DNA of 64,000 nt, taken from NCBI GenBank assembly GCA_029465975.1, contig CM055756.1, positions 11,890,222 through 11,954,221 on the forward strand, given 5' to 3'. Below the pieces are notes generated by a model. It saw only the letters and a list, made by a program, of their open reading frames with translations. It was not told where the DNA came from and did no database searches. Position numbers and translations under genes: made by a program. This DNA is from Dallia pectoralis (taxonomy: Eukaryota; Chordata; Actinopteri; Esociformes; Umbridae). Of the stretch, positions 27,597-39,800 are shown piece after piece (position 1 is the first letter of the stretch; each line of letters opens with the position of its first letter).

Positions 27597-28284
27597 ATAA
27601 ATATACAGCTGACCTGCACCCACACAACCTGAACACACCACACACACCATAAATATACAGCTGACCTGCACCCACACAACCTGAACACACACACACACAC
27701 ACCATAAATATACAGCTGACCTGCACCCATACAACCTGAACACACACACACACACACCATAAATATACAGCTGACCTACACCCACACAACCTGAACACAC
27801 ACACCACACACACCATAAATATACAGCTGACCTACACCCACACAACCTGAACACACACACACACACACACACATAAATATACAGCTGACCTACACCCACA
27901 CAACCTGAACACACACACACACACACCATAAATATACAGCTGACCTGCACCCACACAACCTGAACACACACACACACACCATACATATACAGCTGACCTG
28001 CACCCACACAACCTGAACACACACACACACACACCATAAATATACAGCTGACCTACACCCACACAACCTGAACACACACACACACACACACCATAAATAT
28101 ACAGCTGACCTGCACCCACACAACCTGAACACACACACCACACACCACACACACCATAAATATACAGCTGACCTGCACCCACACAACCTGAACACACACA
28201 CACACACACCATACATATACATCTGACCTACACCCATACAACCTGAACACACACACACGCACACACCACACACACCACACACAC
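19347..28284. repeat. 9-kb satellite-like array of about 57-bp units with embedded CA tracts
   Basis: Around 155-165 head-to-tail units fill almost 9 kb. Each has a conserved core of roughly 38 bp (ATAAATATACAGCTGACCTG, then CACCCACACAACCTGAA) followed by a (CA)n tract of variable length. Recurrent variants are CTGCACCC/CTACACCC and CACACAACC/CATACAACC; some units carry CACACCACAC interruptions or deletions (for example 25163-25210, 26560-26640, 26980-27000). On the minus strand the consensus contains no stop codon in any of the three frames, which explains very long spurious reading frames rich in Cys and Val. It lies between the last visible epn3 exon and the assembly gap. Confidence 0.97.
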
Positions 28285-28318
28285 AGGAAACTAGTCATTC
28301 ATAGATGACTAGTTTCCT
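28285..28318. repeat. perfect 14-bp-stem hairpin at the array edge
   Basis: AGGAAACTAGTCAT (28285-28298), a 6-nt spacer, and ATGACTAGTTTCCT (28305-28318) form a perfect inverted repeat. It starts at the base where the CA array ends. Confidence 0.85.
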
Positions 28319-28501
28319 ATGTGGACCGTTTTGTGTGCATCTATTAGCCGAGAGCCACTACACACATCAGCATAATTATTGTCATTATACTGCCAGCCAC
28401 CAATAGCCAAAGCACAGGCTCCAGGTCGGCCATTTGGGACGTGTTCATTCTTCAGGACTCGTATCGGTCCGAAGCTGACAAACAGGACAATGGCACCTGC
28501 T

Positions 28502-29001
28502 NNNNNNNNNNNNNNNNNNNNNNNNNNNNNNNNNNNNNNNNNNNNNNNNNNNNNNNNNNNNNNNNNNNNNNNNNNNNNNNNNNNNNNNNNNNNNNNNNNN
28601 NNNNNNNNNNNNNNNNNNNNNNNNNNNNNNNNNNNNNNNNNNNNNNNNNNNNNNNNNNNNNNNNNNNNNNNNNNNNNNNNNNNNNNNNNNNNNNNNNNNN
28701 NNNNNNNNNNNNNNNNNNNNNNNNNNNNNNNNNNNNNNNNNNNNNNNNNNNNNNNNNNNNNNNNNNNNNNNNNNNNNNNNNNNNNNNNNNNNNNNNNNNN
28801 NNNNNNNNNNNNNNNNNNNNNNNNNNNNNNNNNNNNNNNNNNNNNNNNNNNNNNNNNNNNNNNNNNNNNNNNNNNNNNNNNNNNNNNNNNNNNNNNNNNN
28901 NNNNNNNNNNNNNNNNNNNNNNNNNNNNNNNNNNNNNNNNNNNNNNNNNNNNNNNNNNNNNNNNNNNNNNNNNNNNNNNNNNNNNNNNNNNNNNNNNNNN
29001 N
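28502..29001. other. assembly gap (500 N)
   Basis: Exactly 500 N. A round length suggests a gap of unknown size. Any protein reading through it is meaningless. Confidence 0.98.
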
Positions 29002-29160
29002 GGACACGCAGGATTTTGTGTTTGCTTCATGTTGGTTTGTTTTTATAATAAAACCACCAGTTCAGGACTTCAACAGGTACACCACAGAACCTAATGTTGG
29101 CATTATGCACATGTTGACAGAAGACCGCAGTACAACATTTCAAGATGGAAAAACATTGAT

Positions 29161-29224
29161 GGCCAGTACAGGTATCGAACCCTTGACCTTCGCACGACGC
29201 TCTAACCAACAGAGCTAACCGGCC
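29161..29224 (-). pseudogene. tRNA-Ile-like gene lacking its anticodon loop
   Basis: On the minus strand the sequence starts GGCCGGTTAGCTCTGTTGG and ends with GGTTCGATACC (B box) and a matching CTGGCC. This is the tRNA-Ile(AAT) pattern with intact acceptor, D and T arms. About 8 nt that should hold the anticodon loop are missing: the sequence passes from GTCGTGC straight to GAAGGTC. At 64 nt it cannot decode, so I call it a tRNA pseudogene. A more decayed relative lies at about 29582-29640. Confidence 0.8.
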
Positions 29225-29355
29225 AGATATGATGCATCACATTGAAAACACCAGCCGTAGTGCCAGTTCACACCTGTTTGAGAAATGTAAGATTTGTTGC
29301 TGAGCCATATGAGTTTCGGCTTGGCATCGAAACTTCAGGCATGTGACAATCAGAA

Positions 29356-29426
29356 GGTTCTACCGAGATTTGAACTCGGATTGCAGGATTCAAAGTCCTG
29401 AGTGCTAACCATTACACCATAGAACC
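29356..29426 (-). tRNA. tRNA-Gln (anticodon TTG)
   Basis: A complete 71-nt cloverleaf on the minus strand: acceptor stem GGTTCTA/TAGAACC (7 perfect pairs), D arm GTGTAATGGTTAGCAC, anticodon arm CAGGA-CTTTGAA-TCCTG with TTG in the loop, and T arm CCGAG-TTCAAAT-CTCGG. Both internal promoter boxes are intact. It follows the broken tRNA-Ile by about 130 bp. Whether it is expressed or a repeat-borne copy cannot be told here. Confidence 0.88.
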
Positions 29427-29460
29427 GAATGTTGGCACTAAGCACATGTTGACGGATGAT

Positions 29461-30349
29461 TAAACCGGATCCCTGCCGGTATTGGCCCGTTGTGCCAAAA
29501 GACACCGGCCCAGGTCCGTTTTGCGGATCTGGCCCAGAACTTACGAATGGTCTGGGCCAGATGATTTTTGCTATGTGGGAAGCCAGTACAGATTTCAAAC
29601 ATGCAACCCGTTATTTGTAAAACTATCTAACCAACCGTGGTTTATTCAATGAAAATCAACTCACCGATAAAATCAACGTTACAAATACCTTGTGGGTACA
29701 TATTCCTTTCATGAAATGATCACACCAGTTAATTAATCCATCTGTCGCCATTCATTTTGGATTTGTTCGTTTAACTAAATCAAGGGCGAAAAAACGGTAG
29801 AAAATGGTAGAAAAGCAAAATGCCTCGAAGTTACTAAAAGGCCCAATAAACACGCTCTTTCTGCTACAATAGCGACATCGTGTGGTCAGGATGGACTAGG
29901 AAAACAGAAACAAAATGTGTCAAATATGTACAATAACTGACTGTAAAAAAATCAGAACACAGAAGTATTAAAATAATTTTATTTTTTAATTAATGCATTG
30001 TTAAATTATCAGTAGTTCGAGTGTTCGGACGGGTCCGTTTTTGTTCATACTGTAATTAAACAGTTCACATGACTGTCTGGCTATAGTGAAACTGACTACA
30101 ATAAAAAGGCATGTCTATTTAGACTTGCCATGGGATTTTGTTAGCTTGTACTTGTATTTATTATTCCACAGACAAAAATAAATAATCTAAAACGTTAATC
30201 ACAGTGCTTGTTACTTGCCACCGACATCAACGCTCTAAAAACACTCCATTGTAAACAATTGTAGCTAACAATACACACATTGCACGTTGTTTTTAGGAAA
30301 ACATTACAAACACTCATAAGAACGAGCAAAATTACAAGATGATATCAGA
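29461..30349. other. mprip 3' flank
   Basis: No coding exon recognised. The sequence is AT-rich. Candidate AATAAA signals on the minus strand lie at 30167-30172 and about 29974-29979. No epsin ENTH exon is seen. Confidence 0.5.
30167..30172 (-). terminator. mprip: candidate mprip polyadenylation signal
   Basis: AATAAA on the minus strand 178 bp past the mprip stop. A second copy lies further downstream near 29975, so the 3' end may be alternative. Confidence 0.4.
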
Positions 30350-30663
30350 TCAGTCCATCGGCTCAAACAGCTTCATTCTCTCTTGGACAGAAAGACCCTC
30401 CTTCAGACTCTGGCAGACGCATATGACGGGAAGAAATATAAGTTGCAAAATCATTATTACATTTATAGTAGTTGCAAGATTGGTAATCAACGTGTGTTTG
30501 GCGAGTTACACCCGGGCATGCATATAAACTGACCTTTGACCTGCCCACTCTGATCTGCCTGGTGAGGGTGGACCTCTCTATCTTCAAGAAATCAGGGTTG
30601 TTTGTCATTGTTGCTGTGTCTATAATGTACACATTGAAAAACAAGATTAAGTCAAGTAATATA

Positions 30664-30741
<78 letters not shown>

Positions 30742-30749
30742 GTATTATA

Positions 30750-30833
<84 letters not shown>

Positions 30834-33800
30834 ATTATTATTATTATTTGGGGTTAATTGTTCCTTCTTCTTACCATGTGGCTTCATGACAGCAGTCGGA
30901 CTGTTGACTCCTCGTTCTTCTTGGGTAGGAGACACTGGAGCGGTCAGGACTTCTCGCGGTCTCGTGATGTCACATTGGACATTGGACCGGCTCACGCCAA
31001 TCTCTGCGTAGAGAGCTTTGAGCTTGTCTGTGGCATATTCCTTATCCTGCGTACAAATGTTTTACTGACCAGCGGAATTAACTACTGACAACATGCTAGA
31101 AATGTTGAGCAAATTTGCACACTACTTCAGAAACCTATGGGACAGGATATCACCGACCAAAAGAGATTTCATTTTTTACCATGAAACATCTCATGTTCCA
31201 TATATTTAATCATATTGATGAAGTATCATCCAAACAATTGTTCTGGTCAAAGTTCAATTTAGAATTTTTCCCAGATCCATTGTATATGTTGGGTATTTGT
31301 CCAAAAAAAATTTAGATATTTATTTAGCTGCGTCTGGCTACTAGAGTATATGGGTCGTGCACACCCAGGCCAGTGTGGAGATATAATCTCTACATCTAGT
31401 CCTGGGTCTTCCCCATGGTCTCCTCCCAGCTGGACGTGCCTGGAACACCTCTCTAGGGAGGCGCCCAGGTGGCATTCTTACTAGATGCCCGAATCACCTC
31501 AACTGGCTCCTTTCTATGCAAAGGAACAGCGGCTCTACTCCGAGTTCCTCTCGGATGACTGAGCTTTTCACCCTATCCCTAAGGGAGAGGCCAGCCACCT
31601 TCCTGAGAAAACCCATTTCGGCCGCTTGTACCCGCGATCTTCATGACCATAGATGAGAGTAGGAACAAAGATTGACCAGTAGATCGAGAGAACTGGTCAA
31701 ATGTATTTGAGAAATGATGAAGGTAAAGAAATAATTTGTAGTAAATATATGTACCCTCAGAGCAGCTTTCAATTCCTCCTTCAAAGACTGAGTCTCCTGT
31801 TTGAGCCAGTGCAGCTCCGTTTCCCTCACCCGTGAGACCACCTGCAACACAACAGAGGAGAACTATTTACATGAGCGTTAAGATCATTTGTCAGTGGAGG
31901 TTTCAAAAGTCATCGAGCACCAGAAGCTGTAACGTCTTTACAGTTATTTTATAAATGAATCAGTTAGAAAGGTCTACTGACAATCTATTGTTGAATAACT
32001 ATAAAGTGACAGAGCAAAGTTTGCTATAATACAAATACCTCAAATTCATAGAGGTCTTTTCCCGGAAAGGCAGAGGCAGACAGTTTTCCACTAAAACAGG
32101 AATGCATGCGCGAGATCTCCTCAGTTAACTTCTGAGTCGACCCCTAAATAAAGAAATTAGGGAGAATGACTGGCAGACACCAACAGCAAAAAGTCAACCA
32201 TCGAAAGTTTCTCTTTAAGACACTGTAATTACATTGGATTAAATGCAGAAATATCATAAAGCATTGTTACAGGTTGGACAAGCAGTGTGGGGAAACACAA
32301 TGGTCAGGTGTAGATTTCTAAGAGGGCCAGCTTGAATTTTCAATTCTCCTTAACGTATTGGATGATTACAATGACAATGCAGATATTCATGCTGCCATAT
32401 AAAACACGCATTGTAGTGAAGTCAAAATGACTCCACTACACATTGGAATTGTTTGTGCTGGTTCTGGAAGCAACATCCTGCTCCTGTAGAACAATCGGTT
32501 TGTGGATTTTAAGATCCTCTGTTACAAAACCTAATTATTCCTCAGTGAAGCATGGGACAAATGCGTAGGTGATCTCCGTGCATCATCAATGCCTCCCCCC
32601 TGTATTAAACCTAGCCCTACCAATTCGGACTGGGGTAATTTAAATTCAGGATTCTAGCCTTTAAGCCTTACCTGCTTGTGGGTGCTGAGCTCCTGTTTCT
32701 CCTTCTGGCACTGTACATGGGCTTGTTTCTCAGCCTCTAGGACCTGATTCTGCTGGATGCACTCCAGGCACTTCTGGGAGTACTGTTCTGATAATACCTC
32801 AAGCTCTCTGTGCAGCGACTGCAGTTCAACCCTGCACATTACAGAAAGAAGGGACAGTTAACCATTTGGTACCTGCACAGATTATACAAAGGACATATCA
32901 TATTATTTCATATTTAGTTTGCAGTTATGTGATTTTATAATAATCTAATATGCTGCGACCTGGTCAATCAGTAAGTAATTAACAGAGCATTAAATTGTTG
33001 ACAATGTCTACATTCCTACCGGTAAATACATTGTGTTGCTGCCAAGTGATTATCGCCTGATTAGATATTCGCATTAACGAGCAGTTGTAGAGGAGTCCTT
33101 AATTAAGCGGCTGGTGAATGTACATGAATGTTCGGGCATCGATTCAGTCTGATATTAACAGTGCCAACTTTTGTAAAAATCATCGTCTCACATTTTGATT
33201 CTCTAGGGCTCTAGTACATTATAGATGACTGAGAAACGATAAAAACAGACATCAATATATTACACAATTTTGCACGCTTTATGTTGCTGTAAAATAACAC
33301 ATTGGTTTCAGCTTGATATCCCTAAAAATAATATGTACAAAAAAATAAAATAAAGCGGTAACCATGCTTTCAAACACTGATGAGAGAAACTCACTCGTAC
33401 TCAGAGCGAAGGGCAGCAATATCAGAGCTTCCTCCGGTCCACTGAGACCTCTGGCATCTTGCCAGCTCCTCCAGGTGAGCCTTCCTCATTGCCTCAATTG
33501 CTACACAAACCATAAAAACAAGTGAAATAATGGAAGTGAAACGTATTTGTTGTCATATTTAAACATTTCATTACAGTTCTAGATACCATTCCTGCAACAA
33601 TATGCGTGAACACTTTACGATAAAGGGTGGTTAACGTCTGATGAACAAACCATTAATAATGATAACTGCCACTTTATTATTGGTTTACAAATATGCTAAA
33701 TAACAATGGAACTGTCATTTGCAAAACATTGTACTACAATGTTTATACTTTCTTACATGTTGTTAAAGTCGCTCAGTGTATTCTCTGTTCATGCCATGTC

Positions 33801-36800
33801 TGTCAGCAACATACGACTGGAGAATACGAACATGGGGTTTTACCTGCGACTGTAGCGGCTGTTTCCTCTTCCAATAGACGGTCTCTCTCCTGCAGGAGTC
33901 TGGCCACCTCCCTCTGGTGGTGCCTCTGGAGGTCAGCCACTAGCTTCTGATGCACTGCTTCCATGTCAGTAAAGCCTCGTTCACAGGATGCCTGGAAGGA
34001 ATGTTTTTCACACGTAAGCTCCGCACATTTGCATTATAACATCTGTTTTCATGGAATATTTGGTGTGACGTCTTTTAAAGTATTCCTCTTTACATGAGAA
34101 AATCTATTTGACATTTTGGCCATTTTCGCGTTCTGTGTTCTACCTTTAAGTTCTCCAGGTCTCGCTGGTAAGCCTCCCTCATGGAAACCTCTTGCCTTTG
34201 CAGATTCCGACTCCTCGCCTCCTCTGCCATTGTGGTAACCTGAGTCTCAAGCTCATGTATTTGCTCCTTCATTGGTGCCATGGAAACTAGGCCTATTTCA
34301 CAGTTCACATCCATATTCGGTTTCCCTTCCAATAGGGCAGAATCCATTTTGAAGTCCAGGTGAGAGGTATCGTTTTCAGGAGGAGTTGTCTGTGACGAGC
34401 AGGACTCGTATTGTCTATCTGTTACAACACAGGTAGAACAAACATGGCGACTATGGAGATGCATCATCTCCTCCTCATGGATCTTCTGGAGCTCCTGCAT
34501 CTTCCCTTGAAACTCTTCTTCCTGCTTCTGCACCTGCTCCTCGTGGCGATCTTCAATGCTCTCGATGTCAGCTAAGAGCGTGCCGATCTTTCGCTGGGTT
34601 TCTCTCTCCGCAGCAGCTCTGCCCTGCTCAGCTTGTTCCAGCTTTTCCTTGACGGCTTGGCCGTCTTCTTGCAGTCGGGACAGGGTATGGCTAAATGCAC
34701 AGCGCTCCTCGGTTAACGTCGCCTCCAGCTCCTGACACATTCCCCGCCAGTTGTCGCATGCCTCCTTGTGCCGCTGCAACTCCTGGTCGTGATCCAGCTG
34801 CAAACGCAAAACCACTAAGGTCATCTCTATGCGAGCCAGAAGTGTTGCAGATGCGTCCAGGTCGTCCAACCAGCGTCTACCAGTCACACTGCTGTTGGTG
34901 ATGTCCTGGGTGAGTTGGCGCAGGAACTTGGCCCTTTTCCGTAGACTGGCAGCAAGTCTATCGGTCTGGTCATGATGATTGTCAGCCTTGTCTTTAATCC
35001 GGACTGATTGATTACTCTCCAGCAAGTTGTCTATGAGGTCTCTGGACTCCAGCTGCAGTTGTTCTTCATAAGGTGCCAGTTCTGGAGGACTGACATCAGC
35101 CAGACCTCTGGCTCGACCAGATCCCAGTTTTTTATCTCCAGGACTGCAAAACTGTTCTTCTGGCTCAGAACCTAGCCTGGTCGAACCGCGGTCAGCTTGA
35201 TGAGGCTCCCCCTGGTACGGACACTGTAAGGTCAGAGCACTGTAGGCCAATTCTGCCCTGACACAGACACTGAGAATGATACCCTCTGCCACAGTATCGC
35301 CATCTACTGGTTTGCAATGATCGGTTTCGAGTGCCATCCATTTGGTGAGCACGTCGGCATACACATGTGCCGCATCACCTTTGTCTAAACTGAGCAGGCC
35401 CTCGGTTGACCAAAACACACCACCTCGGCCTTGCATGACGGATGCAATTCTCTCTAACACAGAGGACTCCACGGTTAACGCTTTGCAAAACATATCCAGT
35501 CCAGCTTCATCATCATTGGCACACACTTGCTCCTCCCTCTGATCTGTCCCATCATCAATCAAGCCCTCCTTCTCCTTTTGAGCTAGGCGGCATTCCCACA
35601 GTTGGTCATCGGTGTTTTTTTCCCCTTCCCGGAGGCAGGCCGCAGCAGTAACAAGCTGCATCTCCAGGGCACACAGCGCTGCTTCTAGGTCAGGTCTGCT
35701 GTTGCCTACAGGACTTCCCCTTAGCAGGGCTTGAATGCTTTCTCTGCAGCCCTTCACACAGGCTAGAGCTGCCTGATACTGCGCATTCAGCACCTTGGCT
35801 CGGCCCTCCGTCTCTAGGACAAAGCGCCGGATTTGTTTGGCCCGGTTGTGGAGCAAAAGGCTGAGCCGCTGTGTTGCTGCCCGACTCTGGGTGAGCTGGG
35901 AGAGAACATGGGGGTCGGCAGCAGGACTGCTGCTCCACTGACCCTTTGGTTCCTCCAGTCTCTGGGTAATTTCTCGTAGTTTTTCTTCAGTCACATACAG
36001 CTTGGTCTCCAGAACCTGGATCACTGACATTAACCTGTCTGGGTTGTCACCGGCAGCAACAATGTACTGGTAGGCTGGGTCGACTGAACACGAGCCTAGC
36101 TGGTTTAGAACAGGGGTGCTGTCACTTATGGAATGGTCAATAGAATGGTCAATAGAATGGTCAATGGTCGGGGTCTCCAGACCACTGGAGGTAACTTCAA
36201 GTTTGTGGAGAGTTGCATTAAATTGCCGAAGAGCGGAAGAACAGGTGCAGGATTCCTTCACCTCACTCAGTTTCAGCTCCGTCTCCTCCAGGCTGCTTCC
36301 TAGGGCAGCCATCTTAACCAAGGCTTCACTCAGCTCTTGTTCCTTTCTCTCCAGGAGCCTCTCAAAGCCCTCCCGGGATGCAGCCTCCTTATCTTGCACC
36401 TGGCCTATAGCCTGCTGCAGCTCCTCGCACACTCTCTCGTAAGAGTGTTCCAGGTTGTAGTAGTCAGTCTCCTCAGTCTGCAGACGGCCCCTCAGCCGAC
36501 CAACCTCCCCGTCCGCTTCGGCCAGCTGGTTTTGCAGCTCCTGGCAGCGTCTCTCCAGCAGCTCCCCCTCCCGCTGCTGACGCTCTCCGACAGCTAATGT
36601 CCGGTCCAGCTCTTCTTGCAGCTTCTGTTGAGCCTCCGCCACCCCTCCACTATTCGCCCACTCCTGACCCTTATGCAACGTCTCCACCTGTTGCTCCGCC
36701 CGCCATAGCTGCTCCTGCAGGTCCTGCGTCCGCCGCTCCGCCTGGGCCAGGCTTGCCCCCAGGCTCCTCCTCTCCCTTTCCTGACTCTCCTGCAGGAGAC

Positions 36801-39800
36801 CCAGGTGATTCTGCAAGCGTTCCTCCTTTTGGGATTGGGCCGCCCGTGTGGCTCGCAGCTGGGCTGACACCTCCAGCAACCGCTGACGCAGACTCTCAAC
36901 TTCCTGCCTGCGGTCGCGCTCCCCCTCCTCCTGCAGCTCACGGAAACGCTGACGCTCCTGTTCCAGCTGAGCACATGCCAGAGATGTGGCCTCGTCTGCA
37001 CTCAGAGCGCGCGCTTGCAAGGCAATGAGCTTGGCTTTACGCTGCAGCTCAGTCTCCTGCGCCTCTTCTTGGCTTCGCCTCTGCGCCTCCAACTCAGACA
37101 GCAGGTCCTGGTTCAGCTTCTGAAAGCGCTGCAAAGCACATGCCTGTGGTGAAGAGGATGGTTTAGAGGAAATCGGCAGCCCATTCTGAAAGATCATTTA
37201 TTTCAACATGACTCTACCCTTTTGTGGTTTGGAAAATGGCATTTTCCAAAAACATACATACAAAAGTTCCAGAATCCATACCGTGCTTCTCTAACATGGC
37301 AGGCAGTGTATTCAACACTATTCAGAAATAGTAAAATAAACTATAATAATTTTGAAACACCAATGTTGACCATGCATAAAACAGTAGAAGACTGGCCACA
37401 GACAAATAATTTGCCGTTAATAACAACAGGAACTCGCCATATGTAATAAGCACCACAGTACCATACTACAATTCAAACGGGTACGGGTCCATATGACCAT
37501 GTAAGAGCACTTCCGGAAGGTAATCCTTCAAATCATGGCCATTGAGGTGTTTGATGTAAAGTTAGCTGGCTAGCAGTATTCAGTCTACCATGGGTTGGTG
37601 GTTAAGATAACTCACACAAGTGTAGAAGAGGGACAATGGGAGAGCAGGAAGCCAGAGCTTCAAGACTACAGAGTTTGTGAATCACCAAAAACAAAGCTAG
37701 ATTGTTCTTGGCAAACGCGTAACAAATTTAATTGATCTAGAATTCTGACATGATACACACCACCTAGAGATACCCATCTGACATGATACACACCACCTAG
37801 AGATACCCATCTGACATGATACACACCACCTAGAGATACCCATCTGACATGATACACACCACCTAGAGATACCCATCTGACATGATACACACCACCTAGA
37901 GATACCCATCTGACATGATACACACCACCTAGAGATACCCATCTGACATGATACACACCACCTAGAGATACCCATCTGACATGATACACACCACCTAGAG
38001 ATACCCATCTGACATGATACACACCACCTAGAGATACCCATCTGACATGATACACACCACCTAGAGATACCCATCTGACATGATACACACCACCTAGAGA
38101 TACCCATCTGACATGATACACACCACCTAGAGATACCCATCTGACATGATACACACCACCTAGAGATACCCATCTCACCTGTATTACCTGTCTCTCCGTG
38201 CCACTTCTTTCTCGGTCTCGCTGCAGCTGTTCCTCTAAACTGATGTTCACCTGCTGAAGTCTGAACAGCTCTCTCTGGGTCCACTCCAACTGAGGACACA
38301 CAAAATCACACTCAAACACACAGTCTGAAAGCACAAGAAAAAAAGACTCAAACCCACAGTCTGACCAGAGTGCTTGCCTGTTTGACCAATTGTCCCGAAT
38401 GAGAATCGGGTGACCGTTGCTCCATTTCTTCTGGGGATTGATCAGAGTAACTAGTGGGAAACTGCCCCTCTATTCTCAGTGGTTTTGTCTCCACCTGTAC
38501 ACTGCAAATTCCTTCAACAGGGCTGATGCTGGTTGTGTTTCCAAGGCAATCGCTAGGGTAAATGCTAGAGACATTCACAGGAGGCTCTGTAGGGATGTAG
38601 CCAGCACCTCCATCGCCACGCCCAACCAACATCTCTGGTGTTGAACAGGTGGAGCCGCTGTCTGCCTCAGAAACTGGCCTTTCTTGATAATACTTATTTT
38701 GATCTGTTGGGGCCTTTGTATCAGGTTTGGCCCCGGAATCGCTTGTTTCCTTTAAAGAAGTTGACTGTGATGTCCCCTGGGTAAGCACAGGAGGAGTTGC
38801 ATCTTCTTTCCCCTCTATCTCTTGATGAGCTGCAGTCTTTCTGAGACACTGAGAGGAGGAGGAGGAAGAGCAAGAGGCTAACGGAGAGGAGGCAGGGGAG
38901 GAGGGGCCAGGGGAGGGGCCGCCAATGTTGTCCCGTCCAGCAAGAGGAAGCGTCTGTCTACGGAGGTCCGCCACCTCTTTGCTTTTGTGGCGACTGATAT
39001 CGACCCAGTCATTGGTTTTGTCGTGAGCACGGTCACGGACTCGGTTCTTCCTTTGATCCGGATCCCCATCATCCTGTGCAGAGCGCATCTCATTACAGGC
39101 TTGATCCTGTAGCCTTGGTGACACATCCTGCTCTGGTAAAGAACTGAAATAGCAAAGAGATGGAAGAGAATCAACTGTTGTCAAATGAACACAACACTAA
39201 GACAGCTAGCTATGACATAAGGAACACGTCTTGTACTAGAAAACACATACATTTATTGTACATCAGACCTAATATTTTCTGGATTACATGAACTGGAATT
39301 AGGCAACCCTGTTCCTGGAATACCATAGACACTGCAGGGTTTTGTCTCAATTAAGCTAGGAAACATATTACATATGTATTGTAATGACTTCGACCCAGAC
39401 CTGGCTGTCATAGATACAGTGTCTAAGGTTGACATTCACAACCACAGTGGTTTTAACCTGGCTCTGAGAGAGGACATTTTCTGTCTCATGTCTTTCCTAC
39501 AGAGCAGCATGGAGGACAGAGCAAGAAAAGGTGGAGATAAATGTATTAGACTTCTTTGACCATCAGGGGATTCAGCGAGGGATGCCATTTTTCATCACCA
39601 TTTCATTTGTAAATTTGCTAATTGCAATGAGCAAGCAGATGTTTTATTGTATTGGGATTGTTCGCCCTGCTATGACTTTAATTAAATTAATAAAGCCTAA
39701 CACTTTCTCGTGTGCAAACATAGCCTTTACCTTGTGACGTCCGGGGCCACGCCGGGCCGGATGTTTGTCATGACAACCTGAACCCAGCTCCTCCGGGTCC

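Larger units (their letters stand above)
29060..29460. repeat. duplicated tRNA-bearing segment
   Basis: The motif AATGTTGGCATTATGCACAT (29091-29110) recurs with three changes just after the tRNA-Gln (from about 29428), each preceded by a similar 'acaccayagaacc' end and followed by gttgac. The left copy seems to carry only the 5' end of a tRNA-Gln-like sequence. This points to tandem duplication of a unit containing tRNA sequence. Confidence 0.6.

Noticed and set aside
19312..28298. Many overlapping minus-strand reading frames up to about 900 codons, rich in Cys, Val and Gly
   Set aside because: They are translations of a tandem repeat whose unit has no stop on that strand. All three frames are open at once and there is no family resemblance.
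28309..29218. Reading frames across the N run
   Set aside because: They depend on unknown bases.
30363..30995. Poly-Asn / poly-Ile frames
   Set aside because: They are translations of a TTA microsatellite lying in an mprip intron.
36597..37028. Plus-strand Pro/Ala-rich frame
   Set aside because: It is antisense to the GC-rich coiled-coil part of mprip exon 16.
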